Assembly (NCBI GenBank): GCA_035275265.1
Contig: DATENC010000011.1
Coordinates: 124,001 to 188,000, forward strand
Reading direction: 5' to 3'
DNA: 64,000 nucleotides
Source of the DNA: JACQAP01 sp035275265
GTDB taxonomy: Bacteria > Pseudomonadota > Gammaproteobacteria > Burkholderiales > JACQAP01
The notes beneath the pieces are model-generated. The model was not told the DNA's origin. It saw only the letters and a list, made by a program, of their open reading frames with translations, and searched no databases. Shown here one piece after another: positions 52,368 to 61,431 of the stretch (positions are counted from its first letter, which is position 1; every line of letters starts with the position of its first letter). The position numbers and the translations under genes are program-made.

Positions 52368-53366
52368 TTAATTGAATTGCCTGAGGAACCGCAAATCGTT
52401 TTCAAAGAACAACCGCAGGTCGTTGATGCCATGGCGCAGCATCGTCAGACGCTCAAGTCCGCTGCCGAAGGCGAACCCGATGTAGCGCTCAGGGTCGAGC
52501 CCGAAATTACGCACGACGTTGGGATGCACTTGTCCGGCACCGGAAATTTCCAGCCAGCGGCCCTCGAGTGGTCCGCCGGAAAAAGCCATGTCGATTTCTG
52601 CGGAGGGCTCGGTAAACGGAAAAAACGAAGGCCGGAAGCGCACCTGGAGATCGTCGGTCTCGAAGAAGCGGCGCAGGAAATCGGTGTAAGCACCTTTCAG
52701 GTCGGCAAAACTGATGTGTTCGTCTATCCACAACCCTTCGACCTGGTGAAACATCGGCGAGTGGGTCGCATCCGAATCCACGCGGTAGGTCCGGCCCGGC
52801 GCGATCACCTTGATCGGCGGCTTGTGCGCGCGCGCGTAACGTACCTGGATTGGGCTGGTGTGGGTACGCAGCAACAATCCGCCCTCGACGTAGAAGGTGT
52901 CATGCATCGAGCGGGCGGGATGGTTCTCGGGTTGATTGAGCGCGGTGAAGTTGTACCAGTCGGTCTCGATTTCCGGCCCGTCGGCGACGTCGAATCCCGC
53001 CGACCGAAAAATGCCCTCAATGCGCTGCCAGGTACGGATAAGCGGGTGAATGCCGCCTCGGCCGCGGCCTCGCCCCGGCAGTGTCACATCCAGGGCTTCC
53101 TGCGCCAGGCGGGCTTCGAGCGACTGCATTTGAATGGCCTCCCGGCGCGTGGCAAGAAACGTCTCCACCTTTTCCTTTGCCATGTTGATCAGCGCACCGG
53201 CGCGCGGCCGTTCGCCCGCGGGTAGCTTGCCGAGAGCTTTCAATTGTTCGGTAAGTGCGCCGGTCTTGCCGAGAAAGCGCGCCTTTGCCTGCTCGAGTTG
53301 GGCAGCATCGTTGATTGCTTCAAACGTGGCGCGAGCTTCAGCGACGATCTTTTCCAGGTTATCCAT
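52368..53366 (-). CDS. pheS: Phenylalanine-tRNA ligase alpha subunit
   Basis: A 332-residue catalytic subunit with an N-terminal coiled coil (1-90), class II motif 2 (HQVEGLWIDEHISFADLKG, given as HQVEGLWIDE and ISFADLKG) and motif 3 (GFAFGSGLERLTMLR). Motif 1 lies around GFDVADGPEIETDWYNF. Length is normal. A strong terminator hairpin stands 25 bases before its start codon, separating it from rplT, so pheST has its own regulation or depends on read-through. Confidence 0.97.
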   Translation of the reverse strand: MDNLEKIVAEARATFEAINDAAQLEQAKARFLGKTGALTEQLKALGKLPAGERPRAGALINMAKEKVETFLATRREAIQMQSLEARLAQEALDVTLPGRGRGRGGIHPLIRTWQRIEGIFRSAGFDVADGPEIETDWYNFTALNQPENHPARSMHDTFYVEGGLLLRTHTSPIQVRYARAHKPPIKVIAPGRTYRVDSDATHSPMFHQVEGLWIDEHISFADLKGAYTDFLRRFFETDDLQVRFRPSFFPFTEPSAEIDMAFSGGPLEGRWLEISGAGQVHPNVVRNFGLDPERYIGFAFGSGLERLTMLRHGINDLRLFFENDLRFLRQFN

Positions 53367-53390
53367 GTGTCACCGCTGTCCTGCGAAATA

Positions 53391-53418
53391 AAAAAAGGAG
53401 GCGATGAAGCCTCCTTTT
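53391..53418 (-). terminator. Terminator between rplT and pheS
   Basis: A perfect 10-bp stem (AAAAGGAGGC with GCCTCCTTTT) and 6-base loop, with seven T on the minus strand. It lies 17 bases after the rplT stop. In some bacteria pheST is controlled by attenuation here; no leader peptide rich in Phe was found, so simple termination is the safer reading. Confidence 0.85.
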
Positions 53419-53434
53419 CCGTTGCTGGTCCGAA

Positions 53435-53794
53435 TCAGGCACCGAGGCTGGCTTTCGCCTGACTCGCAATCCTTTCAAAAGCCGGTTTATCGAACACCGC
53501 AATGTCGGCGAGCACCTTGCGGTCCACTTCCACCGATGCCTTCTTGAGACCATTGATCAGCGTGCTGTAGGTCATGCCAAATTCGCGTGCCGCGGCATTG
53601 ATCCGCACGATCCACAGCGCACGGAAATCGCGCTTTTTCTGGCGGCGATCACGGTAGGCATATTGCCCGGCACGCATCACCGCCTGCTTGGCGATGCGGT
53701 AGACATTGCCACGGCGGCCACGGAACCCTTTGGCTTTGGCGAGGACCTTCTTGTGCCGCGCGTGCGCGGTAACTCCACGTTTGACTCTTGGCAT
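53435..53794 (-). CDS. rplT: Large ribosomal subunit protein bL20
   Basis: A 119-residue basic protein with the full L20 pattern: MPRVKRGVTAHARHKKVL (1-18), KGFRGRRGNVYRIAKQAV, YRDRRQKKRDFRALWI and INGLKKASVEVDRK. It binds 23S rRNA early in assembly and in E. coli represses rpmI-rplT. It follows rpmI by 11 bases. Confidence 0.98.
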   Translation of the reverse strand: MPRVKRGVTAHARHKKVLAKAKGFRGRRGNVYRIAKQAVMRAGQYAYRDRRQKKRDFRALWIVRINAAAREFGMTYSTLINGLKKASVEVDRKVLADIAVFDKPAFERIASQAKASLGA

Positions 53795-53805
53795 GGCTAT
53801 CCCCC

Positions 53806-54003
53806 TTACGCGTACGGAAGCATGGCACGGATATGCCCGTGGTCCGATGCCTTCACGGCAGTCGTGCCGCGCAGATGGCGCTTGCGCTTGGTCGACTTCT
53901 TGGTAAGGATGTGGCGCAGATTGGCCTGCGAGCGTTTGAAGCGGCCGTTACCCAGCGCGCGGAAGCGCTTGGCTGCGCCGCTCTTGGTTTTCATCTTGGG
54001 CAT
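53806..54003 (-). CDS. rpmI: Large ribosomal subunit protein bL35
   Basis: A 65-residue basic protein; PKMKTKSGAAKRFRALGNGR is the L35 hallmark at the N-terminus (residues 2-21), and HILTKKSTKRKRHLRG in the middle. Part of the infC-rpmI-rplT ribosomal operon. Normal length. Confidence 0.97.
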   Translation of the reverse strand: MPKMKTKSGAAKRFRALGNGRFKRSQANLRHILTKKSTKRKRHLRGTTAVKASDHGHIRAMLPYA

Positions 54004-54139
54004 GCATCAACTCCTCATGTTTTAGCCTGACGCCGGGTGGCCGCAAGCGGCACTTTGGAACCCGGTCATCACTTGTTGAAAGCGGTAACCAGCAAGAACT
54101 ACCGCGGAATCCGACCGGTGGCCTGTTACCCGTCACCAG

Positions 54140-54658
54140 TCACTTCTTTTTCGGGGAGAGCACCATGACCATCTGCCGCCCCTCCATCTTCGGAAATTGC
54201 TCTACCGCGCCGTAAGGCTCGAGGTCTGCCTTCACGCGTTCCAGCAGTTTGACGCCGAATTCCTGATGCGCCATTTCGCGGCCCCGAAACCGCAACGTCA
54301 CCTTGGTCTTGTCTCCTTCCTCCAGGAAACGGATCAGGTTGCGCAGCTTGATCTTGTAATCACCTTCGTCGGTGCCCGGCCGGAATTTCACTTCCTTGAC
54401 CTGGATCTGTTTCTGCTTGAGCTTTGCCTCGTGTCTTTTCTTGGCTTCGCTGTACTTGAACTTGCCGAAATCCATCAGCCGGGCAACCGGCGGTTTGGCG
54501 GTAGGTGCGATTTCCACCAGGTCGATTTCCAGTTCCTCCGCCATGGCATTCGCCTGGGCGAGGCTGACAATCCCGATTGGCTCACCCTTGATGCCGATGA
54601 GCCGGACCTCCGGCGCAGTAATCTCGCCGTTGATCCTGACGTCCTTGTCCTGAGCTAT
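54140..54658 (-). CDS. infC: Translation initiation factor IF-3, probable AUA start codon
   Basis: A 172-residue factor that keeps 30S and 50S apart and checks start-codon pairing. The ATG at 54544 would remove the N-terminal domain; the frame continues upstream with IAQDKDVRINGEITAPEVRL (first 20 residues) and GIVSLAQANAMAEE, the conserved beginning of IF-3. No AUG, GUG or UUG fits there. The AUA at 54656-54658 has GGGGG 8-9 bases before it, and 20 bases separate it from the thrS stop. IF-3 genes are known to use rare AUU-type codons for autoregulation. An AUU at 54676 is an alternative. The C-terminal domain has KFRPGTDEGDY and RFRGREMAH. Confidence 0.93.
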   Translation of the reverse strand: MAQDKDVRINGEITAPEVRLIGIKGEPIGIVSLAQANAMAEELEIDLVEIAPTAKPPVARLMDFGKFKYSEAKKRHEAKLKQKQIQVKEVKFRPGTDEGDYKIKLRNLIRFLEEGDKTKVTLRFRGREMAHQEFGVKLLERVKADLEPYGAVEQFPKMEGRQMVMVLSPKKK

Positions 54659-54678
54659 GAGCAGACCCCCATCAAAAA

Positions 54679-56595
54679 TTAAGCCGTACTTCCCGCATGG
54701 GGCAGCTCGGATCTCAGCCGCGCGACAAACATGTCGGACGACATCTGGCCGAGATCAGCACCCCCCCGGGTTCGCACGGCAACGGTGTTTGCAGCGACCT
54801 CCTTGTCCCCAACGATCACCTGATAAGGCAGCTTCTGCAAACTATGTTCGCGAATTTTATAGGTAATTTTCTCGTTTCTCAAGTCCGCAAAAACGCGTAG
54901 CCCAGCTTCCTTGAGTCTTTCGGCCACTCCGGCGGCATATTCAGCCTGGTGCTCGGAGATGTTCATGACCACCGCCTGCTGTGGAGCCAGCCACAGTGGC
55001 ATCGCCCCGGCGTGGTTCTCGATGAGAATACCGATGAAACGCTCCATTGATCCCAAAATGGCCCGGTGCAGCATAACCGGCGTTTTCCTGCTGTTATCGT
55101 CGGCGATGTACTCGGAGCCAAGGCGGTTTGGGAGCTCGAAATCTATCTGCAGGGTGCCACACTGCCACACTCTGCCGATCGAATCCTTGAGCGAAAACTC
55201 GATCTTGGGCCCATAGAACGCGCCCTCGCCGGGATTGAGGGACCATCGAAGGCCCTTGGTGTCCAACGACGCCTTGAGCGCCGCTTCGGCCCGGTCCCAG
55301 GTCTTGTCCGAGCCAATGCGTTTGGCTGGCCGAGTCGACAGCTTGATGAGGATCTCGTTGAAACCAAAGTCGGCATACACCTTCTGCAGCAACTCTATGA
55401 ATGCCGACGCCTCGCCCTGCACCTGGTCCTCGGTGCAGAAAATATGCGCATCATCCTGGGTGAATCCGCGCACCCGCATGATCCCGTGCAAGGCACCGGA
55501 AGGCTCGTTGCGGTGACAGGCACCGAACTCGGCAAGCCGCAGCGGCAGGTCCCGGTAGCTCTTGATTCCCTGGTTGAAGATCTGCACGTGCCCAGGACAA
55601 TTCATCGGCTTCACCGCGTAGTCGCGCTTTTCCGATTCGGTAGTGAACATCAGTTCGCGATAGTTCTCCCAATGCCCGGATTTTTCCCAGAGCACGCGGT
55701 CCATCACTTGTGGGGTCCGTACTTCCCGGTAGCCGTGCCGCGACAGCGTTTCACGCAGGTACTGCTCGATTTGCTGCCAGATGGTCCAGCCCTTGGGATG
55801 CCAGAACACCATTCCGGGCGCCTCTTCCTGGAGGTGAAACAGGTCCAATTGTTTGCCGAGTTTGCGGTGGTCGCGTTTTTCCGCTTCCTCGACCCGAAAC
55901 ATGTAGGCGTCGAGATCCTCCCTCTTTGCCCAGGCGGTGCCGTAGACCCGCTGCAGCATTTCGTTCTTTGAATCGCCGCGCCAGTACGCGCCGGCGACCT
56001 TGAGTAGCTTGAAGACCTTGAGCTTGCCGGTCGAAGGCACGTGCGGGCCACGGCACAGGTCGGTAAAATTGGCTTGGGTATAGAGGGAAATTGCCTCGTT
56101 TCCGGGGATCGCCTCGATGATCTCCGCCTTGTAGTATTCCCCCTGGCTCTTGAAGAAGCTGATTGCCTCCGCTCGATCCCATACCCGCCGCTCGACCTTG
56201 ATGTCGCGTTTGGCGATTTCCCCCATGCGCTTTTCGATCGCGGCAAGGTCCTCGGTGGTGAAGGGGCGCTTGTGGGCAAAATCATAGTAGAAGCCATCCT
56301 CGATGACCGGGCCGATGGTGACCTGGGCTTCAGGATAGAGTTCTTTGACTGCGTGGGCCAACAGGTGCGCGGTCGAGTGCCGCAGGATCTCCAACCCGTC
56401 GGGATCCTTGTCGGTGACCACCGCGAGATCGGCGTCCCGGTCTATCAGGTACGAAGTGTCGACCAGTCTGCCGTCGACGCGACCGGCGAGCGCAGCGCGC
56501 GCCAGTCCCGGGCCGATCGAAGCTGCGGCATCGGCAACCGTGACCGGCTTGTCGAACGTCTTTTGCGAACCGTCTGGCAATCGGACGATGGGCAT
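54679..56595 (-). CDS. thrS: Threonine-tRNA ligase
   Basis: A 638-residue enzyme with all domains: TGS (1-62), editing N2 domain with HSTAHLLAHAVKEL (about 73-86) and its zinc-type His/Cys, class II core with motif 2 (RNEPSGALHGIMRVRGFTQD, 20 residues near 365) and motif 3 (HRAILGSMERFIG), the catalytic zinc Cys in MNCPGH (about 336), and the anticodon-binding domain. ATG 56595 gives the standard MPIVRLPDGS start. A strong terminator-like hairpin stands 22 bases upstream of this ATG, so expression may be controlled by attenuation. First gene of the block that runs to ihfA. Confidence 0.97.
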   Translation of the reverse strand: MPIVRLPDGSQKTFDKPVTVADAAASIGPGLARAALAGRVDGRLVDTSYLIDRDADLAVVTDKDPDGLEILRHSTAHLLAHAVKELYPEAQVTIGPVIEDGFYYDFAHKRPFTTEDLAAIEKRMGEIAKRDIKVERRVWDRAEAISFFKSQGEYYKAEIIEAIPGNEAISLYTQANFTDLCRGPHVPSTGKLKVFKLLKVAGAYWRGDSKNEMLQRVYGTAWAKREDLDAYMFRVEEAEKRDHRKLGKQLDLFHLQEEAPGMVFWHPKGWTIWQQIEQYLRETLSRHGYREVRTPQVMDRVLWEKSGHWENYRELMFTTESEKRDYAVKPMNCPGHVQIFNQGIKSYRDLPLRLAEFGACHRNEPSGALHGIMRVRGFTQDDAHIFCTEDQVQGEASAFIELLQKVYADFGFNEILIKLSTRPAKRIGSDKTWDRAEAALKASLDTKGLRWSLNPGEGAFYGPKIEFSLKDSIGRVWQCGTLQIDFELPNRLGSEYIADDNSRKTPVMLHRAILGSMERFIGILIENHAGAMPLWLAPQQAVVMNISEHQAEYAAGVAERLKEAGLRVFADLRNEKITYKIREHSLQKLPYQVIVGDKEVAANTVAVRTRGGADLGQMSSDMFVARLRSELPHAGSTA

Positions 56596-56616
56596 GATCG
56601 ATGTTCTGGCCAAGTG

Positions 56617-56648
56617 TAAAAAAAAAGTGCGGCCGAACCGCACTTTTT
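56617..56648 (-). terminator. Terminator or attenuator hairpin just before thrS
   Basis: Stem GTGCGG/CCGCAC (56627-56632, 56638-56643) extended by A/T pairs, 5-base loop, and nine T on the minus strand. It lies between tRNA-Val and thrS, only 22 bases before the thrS ATG, too close for a complete promoter to fit in between. It therefore must be read through for thrS expression from any upstream promoter. Confidence 0.8.
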
Positions 56649-56739
56649 CGTCAATCGAAAAACAGGTTCAGCAACCGTATTGCAAACGCCCTGCGGTGCA
56701 AGTTCGAATTTCCACTTTTCGTGTGCTCCCCGCGGAAGT

Positions 56740-56816
56740 TGGTAGGCGCGAATGGACTCGAACCATCGACCCCCACCATGTCAAGGTGGTGCTCTAACCA
56801 GCTGAGCTACGCGCCT
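56740..56816 (-). tRNA. tRNA-Val (anticodon GAC)
   Basis: A 77-nt cloverleaf with encoded CCA. The acceptor stem AGGCGCG pairs with CGCGCCT; the anticodon arm is CCACC-TTGACAT-GGTGG with anticodon GAC; the T arm contains GGTTCGAGTCC. It lies upstream of thrS and downstream of relA on the same strand. Confidence 0.97.
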
Positions 56817-56859
56817 AATGAATGGCGGATTCTAGCCGAAAGGGTAAGCCCCTTCAAAC

Positions 56860-59037
56860 TTATCGGCGCCGCGCCGACTCCACGCCGGGGAGGTCTTGGA
56901 CCAGCGCGAGCAGACGCTTGAGTTGCGGCAAATTCTCCACGTCCAGAGTGAACAAGAATCTGGCATCGAGATCCTGGTTCGCCGACTTGCTGCTGATGAC
57001 CCGTACTTTCTCGCGCGTGAAGATATCCAGTATGTTGCGGAATAGCGCTGGGTGTGCACCGGCCACGATCTCCACGTCCACCGGGAAGCGTGTTTCCCCG
57101 GTCTTTCCCCAATCGGCCGCGATCTGGCGTTCGGCTGGCAGGCGCGCTACGTTTCTGCAATTACGCCGGTGCACCGTCACGCCGCGTCCACGCGTGACGA
57201 AACCGACGATGGGATCCGGCGGCGCGGGCTTGCAGCAGCGCGCCAGCACGGTGAGCAATTTGTCTACGCCAACAATCAGGATTGCGCCGGCGCCCGGCCT
57301 GAACAGCGATGGCGCCTTGGCCTCGACTGAGGTTGCCACCGCAATATCGTCTCCAGCGATGGCGACATGCAGTTGCCGTGACGTCACCTCGGCGCGACCG
57401 AAGGCGGCCAATAATTCCTCCACACCGGCAAAGTTCAGCCGCGCCGCCAGTTCGTCAAGGTTCTGGCCGGTCTTGCCGAGGCGATGCAGCTCCCGTTCCA
57501 GCACCACACGGCCGTGGGTGGTCGCCTCCTTGAGCTGCTGCGAATTGAACCACTGCCGAATCTTGGCGCGCGCGCGGTTGCTCTTGACAAAACCAAGCAC
57601 GGGATTGAGCCAGTCGCGCGACGGGCCGCCCTCCCTGGCGGTGATGATTTCCACCCGTTGGCCGTTAGACAGTGGGTAGGTCAGCGGCACGATCTGACCG
57701 TTAACCTTGGCGCCGCGGCAGCGATGCCCCAACTCGGAGTGCACGTGATAGGCGAAGTCGACCGGCGTGGCGCCGCGCGGCAGGTCGATGACGCGCCCTT
57801 GCGGCGTTACCACGTATACGCTGTCTTGAAAAAGCTCGGTCTTGAAGTATTCGGCCAGCTCGCCCGCATCTGCAAGTTCATCACGCCAATCGAGAATCCG
57901 GCGCAGCCAGGCGATTCGATTGTCGAAGGCGGCGTCGCCCTTGACCGCTTCCTTGTAACGCCAGTGGGCGGCTACGCCGAGTTCGGCATGCTGGTGCATC
58001 TCGTGAGTGCGGATCTGCACTTCCAGCATCTTGCCATCCGGCCCCACGACCGCGGTATGAAGCGACCGGTAGTCATTGGCCTTTGGCTTGGCGATGTAAT
58101 CGTCGAATTCACCCGGCACTGGAACCCAAAGATTGTGCACCAGGCCGAGCGCGGCGTAGCACGCCTTGACGTCGTCCACCATCACCCGTAACGCGCGCAC
58201 GTCGAACAGATCTTTCAGTCCCACGCCCCTGCCCTGCATCTTGCGCCAGATGCTGTAGATGTGCTTCGGCCGCCCCACAACTTCGCCTGCGATACCGGCA
58301 GCCGCAAGCTCTGCGCGCAGCAACTGGACGACGGTGGTGATATAGATTTCGCGATCCACGCGCTTCTCGTCCAACTGACGCGCGAGGTCTTTGTAGGCAT
58401 CCGGCTCGAGGCAACGAAAAGCCAAATCCTCCAACTCCCACTTGATCTGCCAGACGCCGAGTCGGTTGGCGAGCGGCGCGAACAAGTCCATGGTGTCGCC
58501 GGCGGCGTTCCGGCGAGTGTGTGCATCACCGCCAGCAGCCAGATCCCGCAGCAGTTGGAGCTGATCGGCCAGCTTGATCAATACCACCCGCACGTCCTGT
58601 ACCATCGCCAGCAACATCTTGCGCAACGACTCGAGTTGCGCCGCCCGGTCGGCCTGGCGGAGACCGGACTCGACCCGTCCGCGCAGCACCTGAATCTGCG
58701 ACATGCTCAGCACACCTTCCACCAGGGCGGCAATGGGAGGCCCAAACGTCATCGCCAGGACCTCGCGTTGTGCACGGGATGACACCGGCGCGCCGAGCAA
58801 AAGGGTCGCCGCGATGGCTTCTCCATCGACGGGCAGAGAGCTGAGAGTGCCGGCGGCGGCGCGCACGTGCTCGATCCAACGCGCACCGGCCGGGTGCACG
58901 CGATCAGCGTAGTTCTCCTGTGCCCAGAGGTCAGCGCGCGCCACCAGGTCGCGCTCGGCCTGTGAAAGGCGCAACGTCACCACCTCCAGCCATTCGGAGG
59001 ATTCGGTATCGCGCTTGATTTCCCTGACCTTGACCAT
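56860..59037 (-). CDS. relA: (p)ppGpp synthetase RelA, hydrolase domain degenerate
   Basis: About 725 residues from ATG 59037; the longer frame to 59172 overlaps comEC and lacks homology. The N-terminal region (about 50-200) corresponds to the HD hydrolase domain but lacks the HD pair (the segment AIAATLLLGAPVSS replaces the usual LLHDVVED), so it should only synthesise the alarmone. The synthetase domain (about 240-370) has RPKHIYSIWRKMQ and FDVRALRVMV. TGS (about 400-470), helical and conserved Cys region (ARCCKPAPPDPIVGF) and C-terminal ACT domain (about 650-725) follow. It responds to uncharged tRNA on ribosomes. Confidence 0.95.
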   Translation of the reverse strand: MVKVREIKRDTESSEWLEVVTLRLSQAERDLVARADLWAQENYADRVHPAGARWIEHVRAAAGTLSSLPVDGEAIAATLLLGAPVSSRAQREVLAMTFGPPIAALVEGVLSMSQIQVLRGRVESGLRQADRAAQLESLRKMLLAMVQDVRVVLIKLADQLQLLRDLAAGGDAHTRRNAAGDTMDLFAPLANRLGVWQIKWELEDLAFRCLEPDAYKDLARQLDEKRVDREIYITTVVQLLRAELAAAGIAGEVVGRPKHIYSIWRKMQGRGVGLKDLFDVRALRVMVDDVKACYAALGLVHNLWVPVPGEFDDYIAKPKANDYRSLHTAVVGPDGKMLEVQIRTHEMHQHAELGVAAHWRYKEAVKGDAAFDNRIAWLRRILDWRDELADAGELAEYFKTELFQDSVYVVTPQGRVIDLPRGATPVDFAYHVHSELGHRCRGAKVNGQIVPLTYPLSNGQRVEIITAREGGPSRDWLNPVLGFVKSNRARAKIRQWFNSQQLKEATTHGRVVLERELHRLGKTGQNLDELAARLNFAGVEELLAAFGRAEVTSRQLHVAIAGDDIAVATSVEAKAPSLFRPGAGAILIVGVDKLLTVLARCCKPAPPDPIVGFVTRGRGVTVHRRNCRNVARLPAERQIAADWGKTGETRFPVDVEIVAGAHPALFRNILDIFTREKVRVISSKSANQDLDARFLFTLDVENLPQLKRLLALVQDLPGVESARRR

Positions 59038-59053
59038 GTATCTGTAACCGAAT

Positions 59054-61399
59054 TCAACGACCTTGCCAGTAACGCCGTTCGAGTTGCCTCCAGCCCGACA
59101 TCTCGATCCCTGACCTGCCCATTTTGACCAGGACCGCCCCTGCCAGATCTGTCCGTACCATTTCACTACCATGTTCGCGGTAACGGCGCACCACGGTCGG
59201 GTGCGGATGCCCGAAGCGGTTGCGATATCCGGCCGAAATGATGACCAGCCGCGGCGCTACCGCGCGTACGAACTCCGGCGTGGATGACGTGCGGCTGCCA
59301 TGATGGGGCGCAATCAGCACCTCGGCGGACAAGCGTTCCAGGGAAATGCGCAGCAGCCGGGCCTCGCTGCTTCGTTCGATGTCAGCCGGTAGCAGGACGG
59401 CCCCGTAAGGAGAAACGATCCTGAGCACGCAACTGCGATCGTTGTCCTTGAGATCGAATTCATTATAGCTTTCGGCATCGGGATGCAGCATTTCGAAGAT
59501 CACCCCGTCCCACTCCCAGCGCTCACCGGCGCTGCAGCGCCGTGCGCGGGCCGCTGCTTCGCTGATTGGGTGAACCTCGGAAAGCGGCGAGGATAACCAT
59601 TCCACCGGCATCGCCTGCAACACAGCCAGCGCCCCGCCGCTGTGGTCAAGATCGTCGTGACTGACGATGATGCCGTTTAGGCGGCGTACCCCGCTCGCTC
59701 GCAGATAAGGCACAACGATGCGATCGCCGGCGCTTACCTGATCCGAAAATGCCGGCCCGGTGTCGTAAAGCAACGCGTGCCCCTGGGTTCGCGCCACCAC
59801 CGCGAGCCCTTGCCCGACGTCCAGCACTGTCAGCCACAGTTCGCCCGGCAAGGGCCGCGGCGGCAACGACAGGAACAGCGGCAGCATGAACCCGGTACCC
59901 ACCCAACGTGCCGGGAAACCCCGGGGCAGCAGCATCCACAGCGCTCCGCACATTGCCAGCAACACCGCCCATGAAGGTGGAGCATGTTGCTGCCAGACCG
60001 TATCGGGTACACGGTCCAGCGTTTCCAGTACGCCCATTGAGAACGCCATGACCGCATGCGCCGCGTGCGCAATCAAATCCAACGGGAAAACCGCGGCAAG
60101 CAGGGTCAGGGGCACCACGACCAGACTGACCAGTGGAATCGCAATCGCATTTGCGATCGGAGACACCAGCGACATCTGCTGAAACATTGCCAGCAACAAC
60201 GGGACCAGCGCAAGCGTAACGGCCCACTGGGTTTGCGCCCACGCCCCCAGCCAGGAAAACCGGCCGATGCGGCCACGACCGGCAAGCATGATGACCGCGA
60301 CCGCTCCGAAGGACAGCCAAAACCCGGCGGAAATCACCGCCATGGGATCGATGACGATAACCAGCGCCGCAGCCGCTGCCAGTACCACAAGCGGCCGTGT
60401 CATCCAGCCCAGCCACAGCGCCGCCGCCACCATCCCCAGCATGAACACGGTGCGCTGGGCCGGCACCGCGAATCCGGAGAGTGCCGCATACGCTAGCGCG
60501 GCCGCAAGACCGGCGAGAGCGGCGGCGCGCACTGCAGGCAGGCGCAGGGTCAGCGTTTCCGACCGTCGCCACAGCGGCAACACCAGCAGATACGCCAAGC
60601 TCGCGACCATGGTGATATGCAGCCCTGAAATGCTCATCAGATGATTGACCCCGGTGCGCGTGAAAACCTGCCACTGCGACGGCGAAATCGCGCGCTGATC
60701 GCCCACCGCAAGGGCAACGATCACCCCGGCGTAAGGCCGGCCATCGAGCGAGTGCAGCAGTCGCGTGCGCACGGCTTCGCGTACGCGCTCCAGTACATAG
60801 GCAGGACGATTCACCCGTGGAACAATCAGCACCGCCGGCGCATCGGCCCTTACATATCCAACCGCGCGTATGCCGCGCTCAAGCATCCACGCTTCGAAAT
60901 CGAATCCGCCGGGGTTGGCGTTGCCATGGGGGCGTCGCAGCCGCGCGGTCAGGCGCCAGCGTTGTCCCGGGTGCAGATCTGGAACCTGCGCGGTGTCGCC
61001 AGGTGGATATCGGGTGAGGGAAATCCGCGGTGGCACTTCAGCACCCGGGGTGTGCACCTTTTCCACATAGAATACGAAACGAACGCCGCGCTCGGCGGGC
61101 TGCGTCATTTCGGCGATGACCCCGGATAGCTCTACATCGCGTCCTTCCCATTGTTCCGGTAAAGGGTGCGCCAGACCCCAGTACCCCATCACCGCCGACC
61201 AGAAGAATCCACCAATTGCAAAAGCAACCACGGCAATGGCACGCGCTGCCATCCCTGCGGCTGCACCATTTCTGCGCGTAACGAGAAGCCACAACGCCGC
61301 CAAAGGAACCAGTACCGCTGCATCGGTCAAATCAGGGAGCAGGGGCTGTTGATGCAACCACCACGCGCCAGCAATGAGGGCGGTAACGTTAATAATCAT
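59054..61399 (-). CDS. comEC: DNA uptake channel protein ComEC/Rec2
   Basis: A 781-residue protein. N-terminal membrane helices and a DUF4131 segment (1-200), the Competence domain with GVNHLMSISGLHITMVASL (about 230-249, given as GVNHLMSISG and LHITMVASL) and about eight further membrane helices (to 510), then a metallo-beta-lactamase domain (about 525-760): LDVGQGLAVV, SHDDLDHSGG with the metal ligands, and APHHGSRTS. It is the inner-membrane channel for single-stranded DNA during natural transformation. It is divergent from the DUF2062 gene. Full length, so competence may be intact. Confidence 0.95.
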   Translation of the reverse strand: MIINVTALIAGAWWLHQQPLLPDLTDAAVLVPLAALWLLVTRRNGAAAGMAARAIAVVAFAIGGFFWSAVMGYWGLAHPLPEQWEGRDVELSGVIAEMTQPAERGVRFVFYVEKVHTPGAEVPPRISLTRYPPGDTAQVPDLHPGQRWRLTARLRRPHGNANPGGFDFEAWMLERGIRAVGYVRADAPAVLIVPRVNRPAYVLERVREAVRTRLLHSLDGRPYAGVIVALAVGDQRAISPSQWQVFTRTGVNHLMSISGLHITMVASLAYLLVLPLWRRSETLTLRLPAVRAAALAGLAAALAYAALSGFAVPAQRTVFMLGMVAAALWLGWMTRPLVVLAAAAALVIVIDPMAVISAGFWLSFGAVAVIMLAGRGRIGRFSWLGAWAQTQWAVTLALVPLLLAMFQQMSLVSPIANAIAIPLVSLVVVPLTLLAAVFPLDLIAHAAHAVMAFSMGVLETLDRVPDTVWQQHAPPSWAVLLAMCGALWMLLPRGFPARWVGTGFMLPLFLSLPPRPLPGELWLTVLDVGQGLAVVARTQGHALLYDTGPAFSDQVSAGDRIVVPYLRASGVRRLNGIIVSHDDLDHSGGALAVLQAMPVEWLSSPLSEVHPISEAAARARRCSAGERWEWDGVIFEMLHPDAESYNEFDLKDNDRSCVLRIVSPYGAVLLPADIERSSEARLLRISLERLSAEVLIAPHHGSRTSSTPEFVRAVAPRLVIISAGYRNRFGHPHPTVVRRYREHGSEMVRTDLAGAVLVKMGRSGIEMSGWRQLERRYWQGR

Positions 61400-61431
61400 A
61401 CGGAGAGGTTCCGGTACAATTCGCCACCTTC

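Noticed and set aside
52002..53225. 407-residue open frame antisense to pheT/pheS
   Set aside because: Spans the junction of two well-supported genes on the other strand and has no recognisable domain; a high-GC shadow.
54140..54544. infC starting at the ATG at 54544
   Set aside because: Would delete the conserved N-terminal domain that is visible in frame upstream to 54658.
55066..55971. 301-residue open frame antisense to thrS
   Set aside because: Shadow of the thrS coding sequence with no motif or ribosome-binding site.
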